Source: Dolomedes plantarius
Lineage: Eukaryota; Arthropoda; Arachnida; Araneae; Dolomedidae
Assembly (NCBI GenBank): GCA_907164885.2
Contig: OU015490.1
Coordinates: 218,385,391 to 218,449,390 of the forward strand
Length of the DNA stretch: 64,000 nt
Direction: 5' to 3'
The notes beneath the pieces are model-generated. The model worked only from the letters and a program-made list of their open reading frames with translations. It was not told where the DNA came from and did not search any database. The stretch's first letter is position 1. Every line of letters begins with the position of its first letter. The position numbers and the translations under genes were made by a program. Below are positions 49,144 to 60,011 of this stretch, piece by piece.

Positions 49144-50204
49144 TATTGTAGCGTACTGGAAATAGGGTCTTATTTTTTCCCCAGACCCCACAAGCGCTCG
49201 GAAAACACAGTTGCGTGTTTTTCAAGGAATGTGTTGTTCGGTTCCACCAGTTCGGAACACGTGGGGGGATTAAAAACCATTTTCCTCACAGAGACGCAGC
49301 CACTAAAGCTGTCAACTTAACGTTTCGGAATGTAATAAAGTTCGGCGTCTAGAAGAGCTGTCAGCCGATAATCTGCCGGCATCTGCCGCCCTCCATCCCT
49401 TCTGAAAATCCAGACATTGAAGAGAGACGCTGTATAAAATCCGAGCGGGATAGACGTGTTTTTGCTAGGCTCCTGTGTTTTCGGACCGGAATGGGCCCTG
49501 GAGCGCGCACTGTAAATCTGCACGTAAATTACGTAAATATGTCAAAAATGTCTACTGTTTAATTTTTTTCTTGTTAATAAATTGTTAAGTTTTGTTTTAA
49601 AAATTTGGCCTTTGTTTTGTAAATTAGAACTCTGTCTTTCTTTGGTATGGATCAATAGCTGTGGAATTAATTCAAAATGCCTCAGAGAGATAGCCTTACT
49701 ACTTGTCGTGACGCCACAGTATATAACATGCATTAAAAAATATTCTTTTTATTTTAATGTTACCTTCAGACCACAAAACGCACACCAATTTTAATTCGAT
49801 TTTTTATGTAAAAAGTGGCGTCTTATGGTCCGAAAAATACGGCAACTCTCTCCCCTCCCCCCTAACCAACCAACTTTAAAACATTAGATTACATTGTTCG
49901 TATTTCTTTTATTATTCATATTCTAAACCAAGCACATGTGTTTAGCTGCATGTGTATGAAATAAAATGTCTAATTCTTCTAACCCCCTCTGAGTTCTGCC
50001 TCTGGAAAATCATAAATCTATAGATAAAAATACACGAGCATTATTTGAATAGTATAAGTAAAGATTTAATCAATAGCTAATCAATAACTAATTATATATA
50101 TATTAATAGGGGACAGAAATTTAGCCAATATTAAAGCATTCCTTTAAAAGTCTTTTGTTAAGTCAAAGTGTTATAAATTTATGTAATACTAATTGGTACC
50201 AGTC
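49144..50204. other. Intergenic sequence, nothing else recognised
   Basis: Apart from the possible element end at 49841 I see no gene or repeat. Confidence 0.4.
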
Positions 50205-50712
50205 AAAACATAACGGCTGGATAAAAAATAAATGTACTAATACACAAATTATACTCAACACATCATTTCCAAATGTTGAAAATCATAAGAATAGAGAAAT
50301 GCACTTTAAAAAATTACTATTGAACCCAGCAAGTTACTGAACAGCGTGAAACAAACAATTTCTGGTTAAATTCTATATCTCACAAACATAATTAAAAATA
50401 AAAATGGCATACATAATTATAAATAAAAGAGAGCTAGAGAGATTCTTCGGATTAAACAAATTAACATGTTTAGGCGGCCTCGGGCTTAGTAAATATTTAA
50501 AGCCAGATTTAAACAATTCACTGAGCATGCGCAGAAAGCAAATTTTAATTGTAAATTATCGCCAATTTATAGAAGTTGCTGTTACAAAAAGCAAATTTGA
50601 CAAATCTACAGATTACAGTCTTTCGTGTAAGACTAAAATGAAGTAAATTCATGCAGTAGTTTTCTCTCACTGGCTGCCGAAAAAGTCGGCTTAGCAACTT
50701 AAATATATAGAT
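50205..50712 (+). repeat. Left arm of a large imperfect inverted repeat
   Basis: This arm matches, as its complement, three blocks to the right: 55640-55795 (AACATAACGGCTGG end), 53702-53866 (AGAGATTCTTCGGATTAAAC) and 52793-53098 (GAGCATGCGCAGAAAGC, CTACTGCA, GAAAAAGTCGGC). It is free of insertions and so gives empty sites for those in the right arm. Confidence 0.75.
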
Positions 50713-51236
50713 GACAGTTTATTTATATTTATTTTCTGATAACCTTTCACGTTCCTTTTAATAATAAAAGTTTACAACGATCGTTCAACCACATATTCAT
50801 AATTTTTTTTCTTCATTTAAGATCAAAAATATCTAGCCGGTGAACTGAACACGAATATTCTGGTTCCCGGAGAGCGGGGCTGATTACTGCATGAAAAATT
50901 CTTGCAAAGCTCTTCACTAAAAGTATTTACAAGACAAGAAGCCGTGGTGATCATCAATTTTCATGGGAATTAATCATGCACATTTTTAACATAAAGTTGT
51001 TTTGTTATTTATGCAGTATTATTCATAAAATTTTTATAAAGATTTGTTTTATATTGTATTTATTTTTTTTTTTTATTTGTATCTTAATGGGGAACGTCTT
51101 ACAGTTTAATGATTCAACTTTCTGATACATTTTAGCAAATCCTTGCCAAAAGTGTTAATATATCTGAACTGGCTCTGCTTTTAAATATTAATTATAGCTC
51201 TAGCCCATATAATTCTGTGTTTGCTTTGTAAAGGGT

Positions 51237-51790
51237 GTTAAGTCCAAAATGGGCTAAAATGAGTTATCAAATCAGGCATGTTAGAATAATCAAGGGCTAC
51301 TGCAGGGTACAAAAAGCTAAGTCCAATTCCACTCCTAAATACTTTTATTCATCGATGAAAATTCGGGATGTTAAGTCCAAAATGGGCTAAAATGAGTTAT
51401 CAAATCAGGCATGTTAGAATAATCAAGGGCTACTGCAGGGTACAGAAAGTTAAGTCCAATTCCACTCCTAAATATTTTTATTCATCAGTGAAAATTTGGG
51501 ATGTTAAGTCCAAAATGGGCTAAAAGGAGTTTTCAAACCAGGCATGTTTGAAAAATCAAGGGCTACTGCAGGGTACAAAAAGCTAAGTCCAATTCCACTC
51601 CTAAATACTTCTATTCATCGGTGAAAATTCGGGATGTTAAGTCCAAAATGGGCTAAAATGAGTTATCAAACCAGGCATGTTAGAAAATCAAGGGCTACTG
51701 CAGGGTACAGATAATATTTACAGTACACTGAAGAGAGTACAGTACAGAAAGCTAAGTTCAATTCCCCTTCTAAATATTTTTATTCATCAG
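51237..51790 (+). repeat. ~132-bp tandem repeat, about four copies
   Basis: Each unit has TTAAGTCCAAAATGGGCTAA, then GGCATGTT-GAA, CAAGGGCTACTGCAGGGTAC and TTCA(T)CG/AGTGAAAATT(C/T)GGGAT. Starts are near 51238, 51370, 51503 and 51636. The last unit has an extra GTACAGTACACTGAAGAGA block. GAATTCTGTGTTTGC elements in opposite orientation stand outside both ends (about 51217 and 51888). Confidence 0.9.
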
Positions 51791-51904
51791 TGAAAATTTG
51801 GGATATTTGAAACAAAACACAAACATATTAGTTTTCAATACCATTTTTCTCAAAACTACGATTTTGGACTTGACACACTTTATACAGCAAACACAGAATT
51901 CATA

Positions 51905-52590
51905 ATGATACATATAAATTAGCAATCTAGTGATATTGGAAACTATGCCGCTTGTTGATGATTTGCAGACATATACATAAAAATCAAGCATTCAAATGTA
52001 TTAACATTTTACAAATTAGTTAATAACTTCTACTGTGACATAGGCTGAATTAGATTAATAATATTAGATAGTCAATTAATATTAGATCGCATCTTGTTTT
52101 TAGACATATATTTCAAAATATTGTTACCGTAACACAAAAAAAAACAAATAGGTTAACATTTTGTAAATTAGATTATAACTTCTTGAACTTAAACTGAAAA
52201 TATAAATACATTTGCCTCTTAATTAGATATATTTATTTTTTGTACGTTAAGAGGAACATCTTTTAGATCCTAAACAAATGTCAATGTAATACAGTTTTGC
52301 AGTCCCTGACAATTTAACTACTTAAGTTTAAAAAAAATAGCCAAAATCGGTAGTAATTCTTTTCTTATATCATAGTTAGACAAAAGAACTATAAAAAATT
52401 CACTTTGCAACTGTATTTTATAAAGAAGTTCAATCATGGAAAGAGTGCTAAAACCGCATTTACTTTTCTTTTACTGCAATAGAGGAAACTTTATTTTTCT
52501 AATTTTAGGGCAACTAACTTTTAAAACGAAAATTGGAAGTAAGTGTTTACTAGAAGCCATGACATTTATCGATTTTGAGGAGGAGGAACA
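51905..52590. other. AT-rich sequence, nothing recognised
   Basis: No gene or repeat boundary recognised; part of the spacer of the inverted repeat. Confidence 0.4.
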
Positions 52591-53101
52591 ATGAACAATT
52601 TCTACTCAGCCTTATTTTCTCGTCGCATTCGTGAAACTTTGATAACGGATCTTTTTATTAAATTCGAAAACAAATATTTTATTAAAAAAATAATTAAAAG
52701 AAATATCTTATTAAGTATTTATTTTATGAATATATATCTTAAAAGGGAACTTTTTTACAGTTTAATACTTAAAAGTTTCTTATAAATTTTAGCACATCTA
52801 TATATTTAAGATGCCAAGCCGATTTTTTGGGCAGTCCGTGAGAGAAAACTACTGCATCAATTCACTTCATATTGGTCTTAAACGAATATATTGGTTGTAA
52901 ACTTCATATTGGTTGTAATCTGTAAATATATCGAATTTGCTTTTTATAACAGCAAATTCTATAAATTAACGATAATTTAGAATTACAATTTGCTTTCTGC
53001 ACATGCTCAGTGACATGTTTAAATCTGGCTTTATACTCTCTTAGCACGAGGCCGCATAAACACATTAATTTGTTTCTGCGCATGCTTAGTGACATGTTTA
53101 A

Positions 53102-53697
53102 CCCTTCATTGGGCACGCCAATTTTTGGAACACCAGCAGGCGCGCGAGACACAAAGTGCTACGTCTCTTTCAACCTTGATTGTTCCTTTTGTAATAAACT
53201 ATTTTTTTTTCAAATTGAAAATAATAATTCTGCGTTTTATGACAAGGTATAAAATGTTGATAATACTGAGATATATTTATAATTAAAGGCCAAAGAATGC
53301 AGATACAATCGCCTAATTTCAAAACTTCCGGTTTATTGGATCTAAGGACAACTTGCGAATTGATTCCTATTATGTTCAAAAATCTAAAAAACAATGAGAT
53401 TGTCCATCTTCATTATATGCGGGATACCATGTAATAGCTGCACATTTGATCGACTACATCAACTCCTGCTTTTGTCGTATTGAAATCCAGTATAATCACT
53501 GGTTTAAAACGGTTAAATCACGACTAACAATGAAGGGAAAGGAATAGAAGGGTCAGAAAATCATACCTGCATTAGAAAGGGTAAAATAGAAACTATAAAC
53601 AGAAACTGCTTAGAACATTCAAACTTTACATGTAAAAACAAACCATTCAAAATTACGAAAATGTTGCACATTGTACACGGGCGCGCACGCTGAACGG
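53102..53697. mobile_element. TTAA-flanked piggyBac-like MITE
   Basis: TTAA at 53098-53101 and 53698-53701. The ends CCCTTCATTGGGCACGCC and, on the complement, CCGTTCAGCGTGCGCGCC match at 13 of 18 positions. The empty site GTTTAAATCTGGCTTTA is seen in the local duplicate (53018) and in the left arm (complement, about 50512). CCC ends with TTAA target suggest piggyBac. No transposase. Confidence 0.85.
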
Positions 53698-54176
53698 TTA
53701 AATTTGGCTTTAGATACTTACTAAGCACGAGGCCACATAAACACGTTAATTTGTTTAATCCGAAGAATCTCTCTAGCTCCCTCTCGGCCATTTTTTTAAA
53801 TTATATTTGTGAGATATAGAATTAAACCTGACAGAAATTATTTATTTCTCGCTGTTGAGTAACCATACCGTATTTACACGTGTATAGTCCGCACTTTCAT
53901 TCCATAAAACAGGTTGGTAAAATTGCGGTGCGGTTTATACACGGAATTTTAAAATTAAATACAGTAACACCCTTTAGTTTAGAACACTTTAATACCATTA
54001 AACATAAGTATCTATATGCCTTACAAGCTATTGCACCGTATCATGCCCACGGCAATTCAATGTATTGTAAATATTATTGTATCTATATATTATACCTCAG
54101 GATTATTTAATAAAACTCTTCTGAGTTCCCAAGAGTTTCTCTTCGTGCGAAATAATTCCTAAGTGTACTAGTATAT

Positions 54177-54179
<3 letters not shown>

Positions 54180-54242
<63 letters not shown>

Positions 54243-54266
54243 ATAAATATATATATAAATATAAAA

Positions 54267-54318
<52 letters not shown>

Positions 54319-54328
54319 GTATATTTAT

Positions 54329-54420
<92 letters not shown>

Positions 54421-54434
54421 GTATATTTATATAT

Positions 54435-54475
<41 letters not shown>

Positions 54476-54491
54476 CTTATATATATATATA
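54180..54491. repeat. (CA)n-(TA)n-(GT)n-(TA)n tract
   Basis: ACAC, then TA, then GTGT, then long TA with TAAATA/TATGTA variants. Confidence 0.95.
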
Positions 54492-54664
54492 CAGTGGAAT
54501 CTCGATCGATCGTCTCCCGAATCATCGTTTTCCCGTATGTGTCGTTCATTTTATCCAGTCCCAACGATCATATTGCTTTGTTATGTTTCCGCAACTATTG
54601 TTTTCCCGCATTTATCGTTCATTTCAGTCGGTCCCTTTAAAAACGATAGATCGAGATTCCACTG
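54492..54664. mobile_element. Pogo/Tigger-like MITE, 173 bp
   Basis: CAGTGGAATCTCGATCGATCG at the left and, on the complement, CAGTGGAATCTCGATCTATCG at the right, with TA outside. The middle repeats a motif (CATCGTTTTCCCG / TTTATCGTTCATTTCAG). A truncated relative lies at 58028-58154. Confidence 0.85.
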
Positions 54665-54666
54665 TA

Positions 54667-55364
54667 TTTATAATAAATACAATGATCAATGTATGCAATA
54701 GATGTAAAAAAAAAAAATATATATATATATATTTATAAAAAAATCTTAAGGGATATTTTTATAGACAAAGTAATGCAGAAGAAAATATTCAAATTAAATC
54801 TAATAGAACATACTAAAGAATGTAGTACAGTTAATATAGTACAGTTTAAGGAACATATCTTTTACTGTATTTTAATATTTTTTTGGATAATGTCCAATCG
54901 TTTGCCGCATTAGCGAGAAAAAAATATGTTTTTTGTCTATTTCGTTGTTATGCACGTGACGATAAATTAATTTAAAGTACCAGAAAAAGAAATCCCATGA
55001 TCAGCATTAAATAAATTCTAAAAATTAATCTTTAAAAATTCACCAAAAATCAGAAAATGGAGATAAAGATTCGGAAAAGATTTTGTTTTAAAGGAATTTT
55101 TACGACCTTTCTCACGATATAGATTTTATAACCCTCAACTTATTATTTTAAATGCAAACTTAAAAAAAGTTACAAAAACAGCTTAAAAATTTAATTGAAA
55201 AAAATCTAGAAAGAATTTTTCAAAAATCTTTTTTAGTGCACCCCTACACTATAAGAAGAATCGCCATTCAAAATTTCAACCCTGTAGGTCCAGCGATTTG
55301 GTCTGTGCTTTGTATGTCAGTCAGTCAGTCAATCAGTTACGGAAATGTTTTATATATATATAGA
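54667..55364 (-). mobile_element. Helitron family HelA copy 5 (reverse, 3' end lost)
   Basis: The complement of HelA from CAATGATCAATGTATGCAA to GTTTTATATATATATAGA, before T at 55365. The CTAG end and hairpin are missing; the pogo MITE lies where they should be. Confidence 0.85.
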
Positions 55365-55368
55365 TATG

Positions 55369-55420
<52 letters not shown>

Positions 55421-55795
55421 CATCTTTTTCACACTGTAGTTTCACCACCATCAACTCTATTCTTCATTTTGTTAGGCGAGTATTGAACTCGAAGGAATGT
55501 ACCACATTGCTACATTTCGCAGAACGATGCTACTTTGAGTCTACAACGCAACTCAGAAAAAAAAATTCCCTAAATGTTGTCTCAAAATTCAGGTGCGGCT
55601 TATGCACGCACGCGGCCTATACACGAGTAAATACGGTATTTCTTCTTGCTGGGTTCAATAGTAATTTTTTTAAATGAATTTCTCTATTCTTAATATCATG
55701 ATTTTCAACATTTGGAAATGATATGTTGAGTATAATTTGTGTTTAAGTGCATTTATTTACTATCCAGCCGTTATGTTTTGTCGGGTACCAACTAG

Positions 55796-56493
55796 TCTAT
55801 ATATATAAAACAGTTCCGTAACTGACTGACTGACTGACTGACTGACATATAACGCACAGACCAAACCGCTGGACCTAAAGAGCTGAAATTTTGCATGGCG
55901 ATTCTTCTTATAGTGTAGGGGTGCACTAAGAGAGATTTTTGAAAAATTCTTCTTAGATTTTTTTTAAATTAAATTTTTAAACTGTTTTTGTAATATTTTT
56001 TAAAGTTTGCATTTAAAATAATAATCCGAGGGTTATAAAATTTATATGACGGGAAAGATCATAAAAATTCCTTTAAAATGAAATCTTTTTCGAATCTTTA
56101 CCTCCATTTTCTAATATTTTGAGAATTTTTAAAGATTAATTTTTAGAATTTAATTTATTAAATGCTGATCACGTGGTTTCTTTTCTTTTTGTGATGTTTT
56201 AAATTAATTTATCGTCCCATGCATAACAACGAAATAAATTGACAATTTTTTTTTTCTTTCTAATGCGGCAGACGATTGGACATTATCCAAAAAAATATTA
56301 AGTTACACTAAAAGAAATGTTCCTCAAACTGTACTATATTAACTGTACTATATTCTTTAGTAAGTTCTATTAGATTTAATTTGAATATTTTCTCCTGCAT
56401 TATTTTGTCTATAAAGATGTCCATTACAATTTTTTTTTATAAATATTATTTTTCGTTTTTTTTACATCATTTGCATACATCGATCGTTGTATT

Positions 56494-56547
<54 letters not shown>

Positions 56548-56623
56548 TTGGCATTAATTGCATACATTGACCGTTGTATTTAATTTGAATGTACTCCGTA
56601 CCGAAGTACGGGTTTTCAGCTAG
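55796..56623 (+). mobile_element. Helitron family HelA copy 6
   Basis: Begins TCTATATATATAAAACAG and ends GTACGGGTTTTCAGCTAG before T. The terminal palindrome reads CCGTACCGAAGTACGG, a perfect 6-bp stem with CGAA loop. TA tract at 56496-56550. It abuts the right arm of the large inverted repeat. Confidence 0.9.
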
Positions 56624-56624
56624 T

Positions 56625-57931
56625 CTAGTCTAAAATGGTTAACATCTCTGAATAGGTAGCTGTTGAAGCATTGACTTTTGTTCAGATATCTATAACTCAT
56701 AATCGTTATTAAGGAAGTGAATGTAATCTACAAACTATGTCCCTTGTTACTGACTGGCTATCTGTTGATCGGTAAATAAAGCCCTGGGTATAACTTTTGA
56801 AGACGGTTTTGTCTCATTTGTCACCGGTTTCTCGCTTGAGTTAATCGGTAACATTTCTCCGAAATATGTGATTGTCGGCAACCACTGTAAGAAGACTCAG
56901 TGCCGCCTTACTGCTTAGATTATACTGAGCTTAATGCCCACATGGAATCGTGAAATTAACACAAAAAGTTACAATTTACCAAGCGCCGATTTCTCCGGGC
57001 AACATTACACTGAAAGGCCTTGATTCCCAGGGCTGTTCCTAATAGTAGTCACCTGTATAAAACATGCAAAGCGTCGTTTGATCTCTTATAGTGTAGTGAA
57101 AAAGAATCGGATCAGGTAAACATAGTCAATAGCACAGAAAAGCCTCGGCGCCAAGGTTGAAAACTGCAGATGACGCGTGCGAATAGGCTTTGCTGCCCAT
57201 GCGGCTCCTTTTGAAGTCTCTCTCAATAAGGCCTAATTACCTTAACAGCCTTTCAGTCGGTTCCTTTGATCTCAGTGGGCACGTGCAGAGGGTATATTTT
57301 CTTCACCTGTTCTCCGGACACTTCTCCCCCTCCCTTCGGGTGACCATTAATAAAATTATTTGTTTTGGGAGATTTTGAATTTCGCGAAGCAAATTCGCGT
57401 AATGAGGCGAGGAGAACTCTTTGCACTTTTTTGCAGATTAATTTTTTTAATTCGTTTCTTCTCTCTCCGTCGAGATTGAGACGTCTAGTTCATAGCTGTG
57501 GCAACAGGAAACTTTCCTTTTTTTTTTTTTTTCAGAGCAGTGACCGATACTTCCGAGAAATTTAGCCGATGCTCCAGGATGCTTTTTTAAGCTTGAAATA
57601 TTGCTGATGTGGGCTAGTAATAAGATGCAAATTACAGATGAGAAGGTGAACATGGAGAAAAATAAAGCGGATATCATTTGAATTTTGTCGTAAATTATAT
57701 ATATAATTTTTTTTTTCGAATACTTGGTGGCTGTAGAATTTAACCATTACCGTTTAGCATATTTCAAAGCATGAGAAACATGTTTTTTTATCTGATCTCA
57801 AATTTTTTTTTAATAAAAAAAGACTTTGTCCGGTAGATTTTAATCCGAATCGGTCACCTTGACTTAAATAAAGTTTCATTCCTAAATTTAAAGAAAATAA
57901 AAATATTTTATTTTATCTCAATTTGATTTCA
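56625..57931. other. GC-richer intergenic stretch, nothing recognised
   Basis: AATAAAGCCCTGG near 56775 and blocks around 56880-57330 are less AT-rich than the neighbourhood. This could be host sequence or an old LTR. Short ORFs show no family motif. Confidence 0.35.
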
Positions 57932-57988
57932 TTAACCTTTTCCTTACGGGGTGGGGAAGCATGTATCTCGAGAATACGGGCCCAAGAA

Positions 57989-58027
<39 letters not shown>

Positions 58028-58030
<3 letters not shown>

Positions 58031-58154
58031 CGTTTTCTCGTATGTGTCGTTTATTTCACCCAGTCCCAATGATCATATTGCTTTATTTTGTTCCCGCATT
58101 TATCGTTCAGTTCAGTCGGTCCCTTGAAAAACGATAGATAGAGATCCCACTGTA
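58028..58154. mobile_element. Truncated pogo-like MITE
   Basis: Matches about the last 127 bases of the 54492-54664 element (CGTATGTGTCGTT, GTCCCAATGATCATATTGC, GAGATCCCACTG). The left end is lost in the TA tract. Confidence 0.8.
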
Positions 58155-58162
58155 CATATATA

Positions 58163-59467
58163 CAGAGGCTGTTCGCATATTTTTTAGACGATTTTGGTAA
58201 GCGGTAATAAAAAAATCGTTTGCTGCAAAATAAATAATTGCAATTGTACTATGTTTTTAAAAGTCAAAATTATCGTCTACGGCTTGAAAGTTTTGTTTTT
58301 ATTCAAAATGGCGTTTTTAACAAAACAGTGGTTCGAAGGCTACATTTATGCTCTTTCCGAAGAGAAATATGCATACTCCGTTATCCAAAAACGATGTGAG
58401 AGTCATGGTTTTGTGATATCTAAAGCGTCGATAGGTAATATCGTCAACAAGAAAGGAAGAAAACGTCAAATTGGAGCCTCAAGTGGGACAAAAATTCCAA
58501 ACAAGTATCCAAGGAAAAAACGGACATCTTCGACAATTGCAAAGGTACGTTGTTTAATGTTAAAAGAAAATCCCCCTAGTCAAAGGACAGTTGCAAAATC
58601 ATTAAAATGCTCGGTGTCCACTGTAAACAAAATGATAAACGTTGATTTAAATCTTAAGAAAGCGAAAAAATGCAATGTACATCGTCTTCTTCCAAATCAT
58701 ATCGCTGAACGCAGGACACGCTGCGGAATTCTATATGAGAAACACTTATCCAAAGAAAAATTGAAAACAATTGTCACAATAGATGAATCATGGGTGTATT
58801 TAAATGATTGCAACAAAAAAAAAGAGCCATTGATTATCATAAAAGGGGAGAAAAAAATTTAAGTACATGGTTCAAAGAATCGAAAGAAAGTTTTTCTAAG
58901 GGATTCATGATTGTTGCTGGATTTTCTTATAATGGCAAGTTAAAAATAAAGAGAGTGGAAAAAAATGTCAAGATTAACTCCAAATACTATCAGGAACATA
59001 TTTTATCGCCAATTTTTCTGAATGAAATACCATCGCTTTACCCACAGTGCCATCAATCTGTGAGACTCCATCAGGACAAAGCTAGCAGTTACACATCAAA
59101 ATCCACTGTAAATTTCCTAAAAGAAATGGAACAAAAAACTGGTATCAAGACCATACCCTTCACTGATATCCCTACTAAATCTCCCGATGTATCACCTATG
59201 GATTTTTGTGCTTTCGGACTTTTAAAATCTGCATTATCCAAACGTCGTCCCAAAACCCTTACAGGACTCTGGAAAGCTGTTCAGGAGGAATGGGATAGAA
59301 TACCTCTTCTGACTCTTCAAAAGGCATTATTATCCTGGAAATTGCGGTGTCGAAAGATAGTTCAGAATAAGGGATGTCAAATAGAACATTTAAAACACAA
59401 GAATTTTATGTAATTTAGTTTTGTGAATACAATATACATCGTCTAAAAAATGTGTGAGCAGCCTCTG
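58163..59467 (+). mobile_element. Nearly intact Tc1/mariner-superfamily transposon (DD41D), 1305 bp
   Basis: CAGAGGCTGTTCGCATATTT and the complement of the right end (CAGAGGCTGCTCACACATTT), both followed by TTTAGACGAT, are inverted repeats of about 30 bp. TA flanks both (58161-58162, 59468-59469). The only gene inside covers most of the length. TIRs differ at few positions, so the copy looks young. Confidence 0.93.
58308..59413 (+). pseudogene. DD41D transposase with a single frameshift in an A9 run
   Basis: I start at the ATG of MAFLTKQWFEGYIYALSEEK (58308); the frame extends upstream to 58194, but that start lies almost in the inverted repeat. A helix-turn-helix pair covers residues about 1-125 (PSQRTVAKSLKCSVSTVNKM in the second). 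The catalytic Asps are in TIDESWVYL, RLHQDKASSY and SPDVSPMDFCAF, with 41 residues between the last two. The frame changes at the A run near 58812-58823: the first part ends at 58862, the second runs on to a stop at 59411-59413. One base of indel in a homopolymer is the only lesion I see, so it could also be an assembly error. Length about 368 codons, normal for the superfamily. The DD41D count suggests the rosa/visitor-like groups. Confidence 0.88.
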
Positions 59468-59620
<153 letters not shown>

Positions 59621-59704
59621 CGGCCTTAATGGCCGTTCTAACAAAGGGGGTATGAAATTCTAAAGAGGTAATCGGAAAAATGGACCCCGTAAGCTAAAAA
59701 TTAA

Positions 59705-60007
59705 GGCTGCTGTGTACTAACCCTATTGGATACGCTCACCTCATTGTTAACCTATGGAGAAATTTTGTCCAAGGATTGCCGAATTGGATTTAAAGATTTT
59801 TTTTTTAATTTGTACACCGTAATAGAGAAAGAAGTTTTACACCTTGGGGCATTTTTTTAAATTTAAATAATATTTTAAAACTTAAATTATTTGACGGAAA
59901 ATTCTGGTATAGTGTTTTAAACGCTCCTAAATTCCTTTGGTGGACAAAATTCATAAAATGAATCCTGTTGCAGGATGCAAAAAAGTTCAGGCTAGTATAC
60001 AACAGCC
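59705..60007. mobile_element. TTAA-flanked MITE, family T2 copy 2
   Basis: TTAA at 59701-59704 and 60008-60011. Left end GGCTGCTGTGTACTAACCCT, right complement GGCTGTTGTATACTAGCCTG. Body matches 45571-45981 (CCTATGGAGAAATTTTGTCC, GTAATAGAGAAAG). The left TTAA is at the same time the right TTAA of the neighbouring element. Confidence 0.85.
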
Positions 60008-60011
60008 TTAA

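Larger units (their letters stand above)
47820..49841. mobile_element. Possible DNA element with CCGTATTTTTCGG-type ends, heavily nested
   Basis: CCGAATTTTTTTAACCATAAG at 47820 and the complement of 49841 (CCGTATTTTTCGGACCATAAG) agree at most positions and continue with (A/G)CGCC-CAC. They may bound one element into which the pieces at 47928 and 48338 inserted. The distance and decay leave room for two unrelated ends. Confidence 0.4.
53868..55636. mobile_element. DNA element with CCGTATTTAC ends and nested insertions
   Basis: CCGTATTTACACGTGTATAG at the left and the complement of the right (CCGTATTTACTCGTGTATAG) are inverted repeats with TA outside (53866-53867, 55637-55638); both continue with CCGC-C and TTATAC/CATAAG blocks. 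Inside lie CA/TA tracts (54180-54490), a pogo MITE (54492-54664), HelA copy 5 and another TA tract (55372-55417). No transposase. Confidence 0.75.
52793..55795 (-). repeat. Right arm of the large inverted repeat, with insertions
   Basis: Complementary to 50205-50712 in three blocks (52793-53098, 53702-53866, 55640-55795). The arm contains a local ~100-bp direct duplication (CATGCTCAGTGACATGTTTAA at 52999 and again near 53081), a TTAA element (53102-53697) and a larger CCGTATTTAC element (53868-55636). A Helitron abuts its end. Confidence 0.75.

Noticed and set aside
57190..57565. Possible host exon in a GC-richer stretch
   Set aside because: No domain signature and no convincing splice-site framed ORF; left unannotated.
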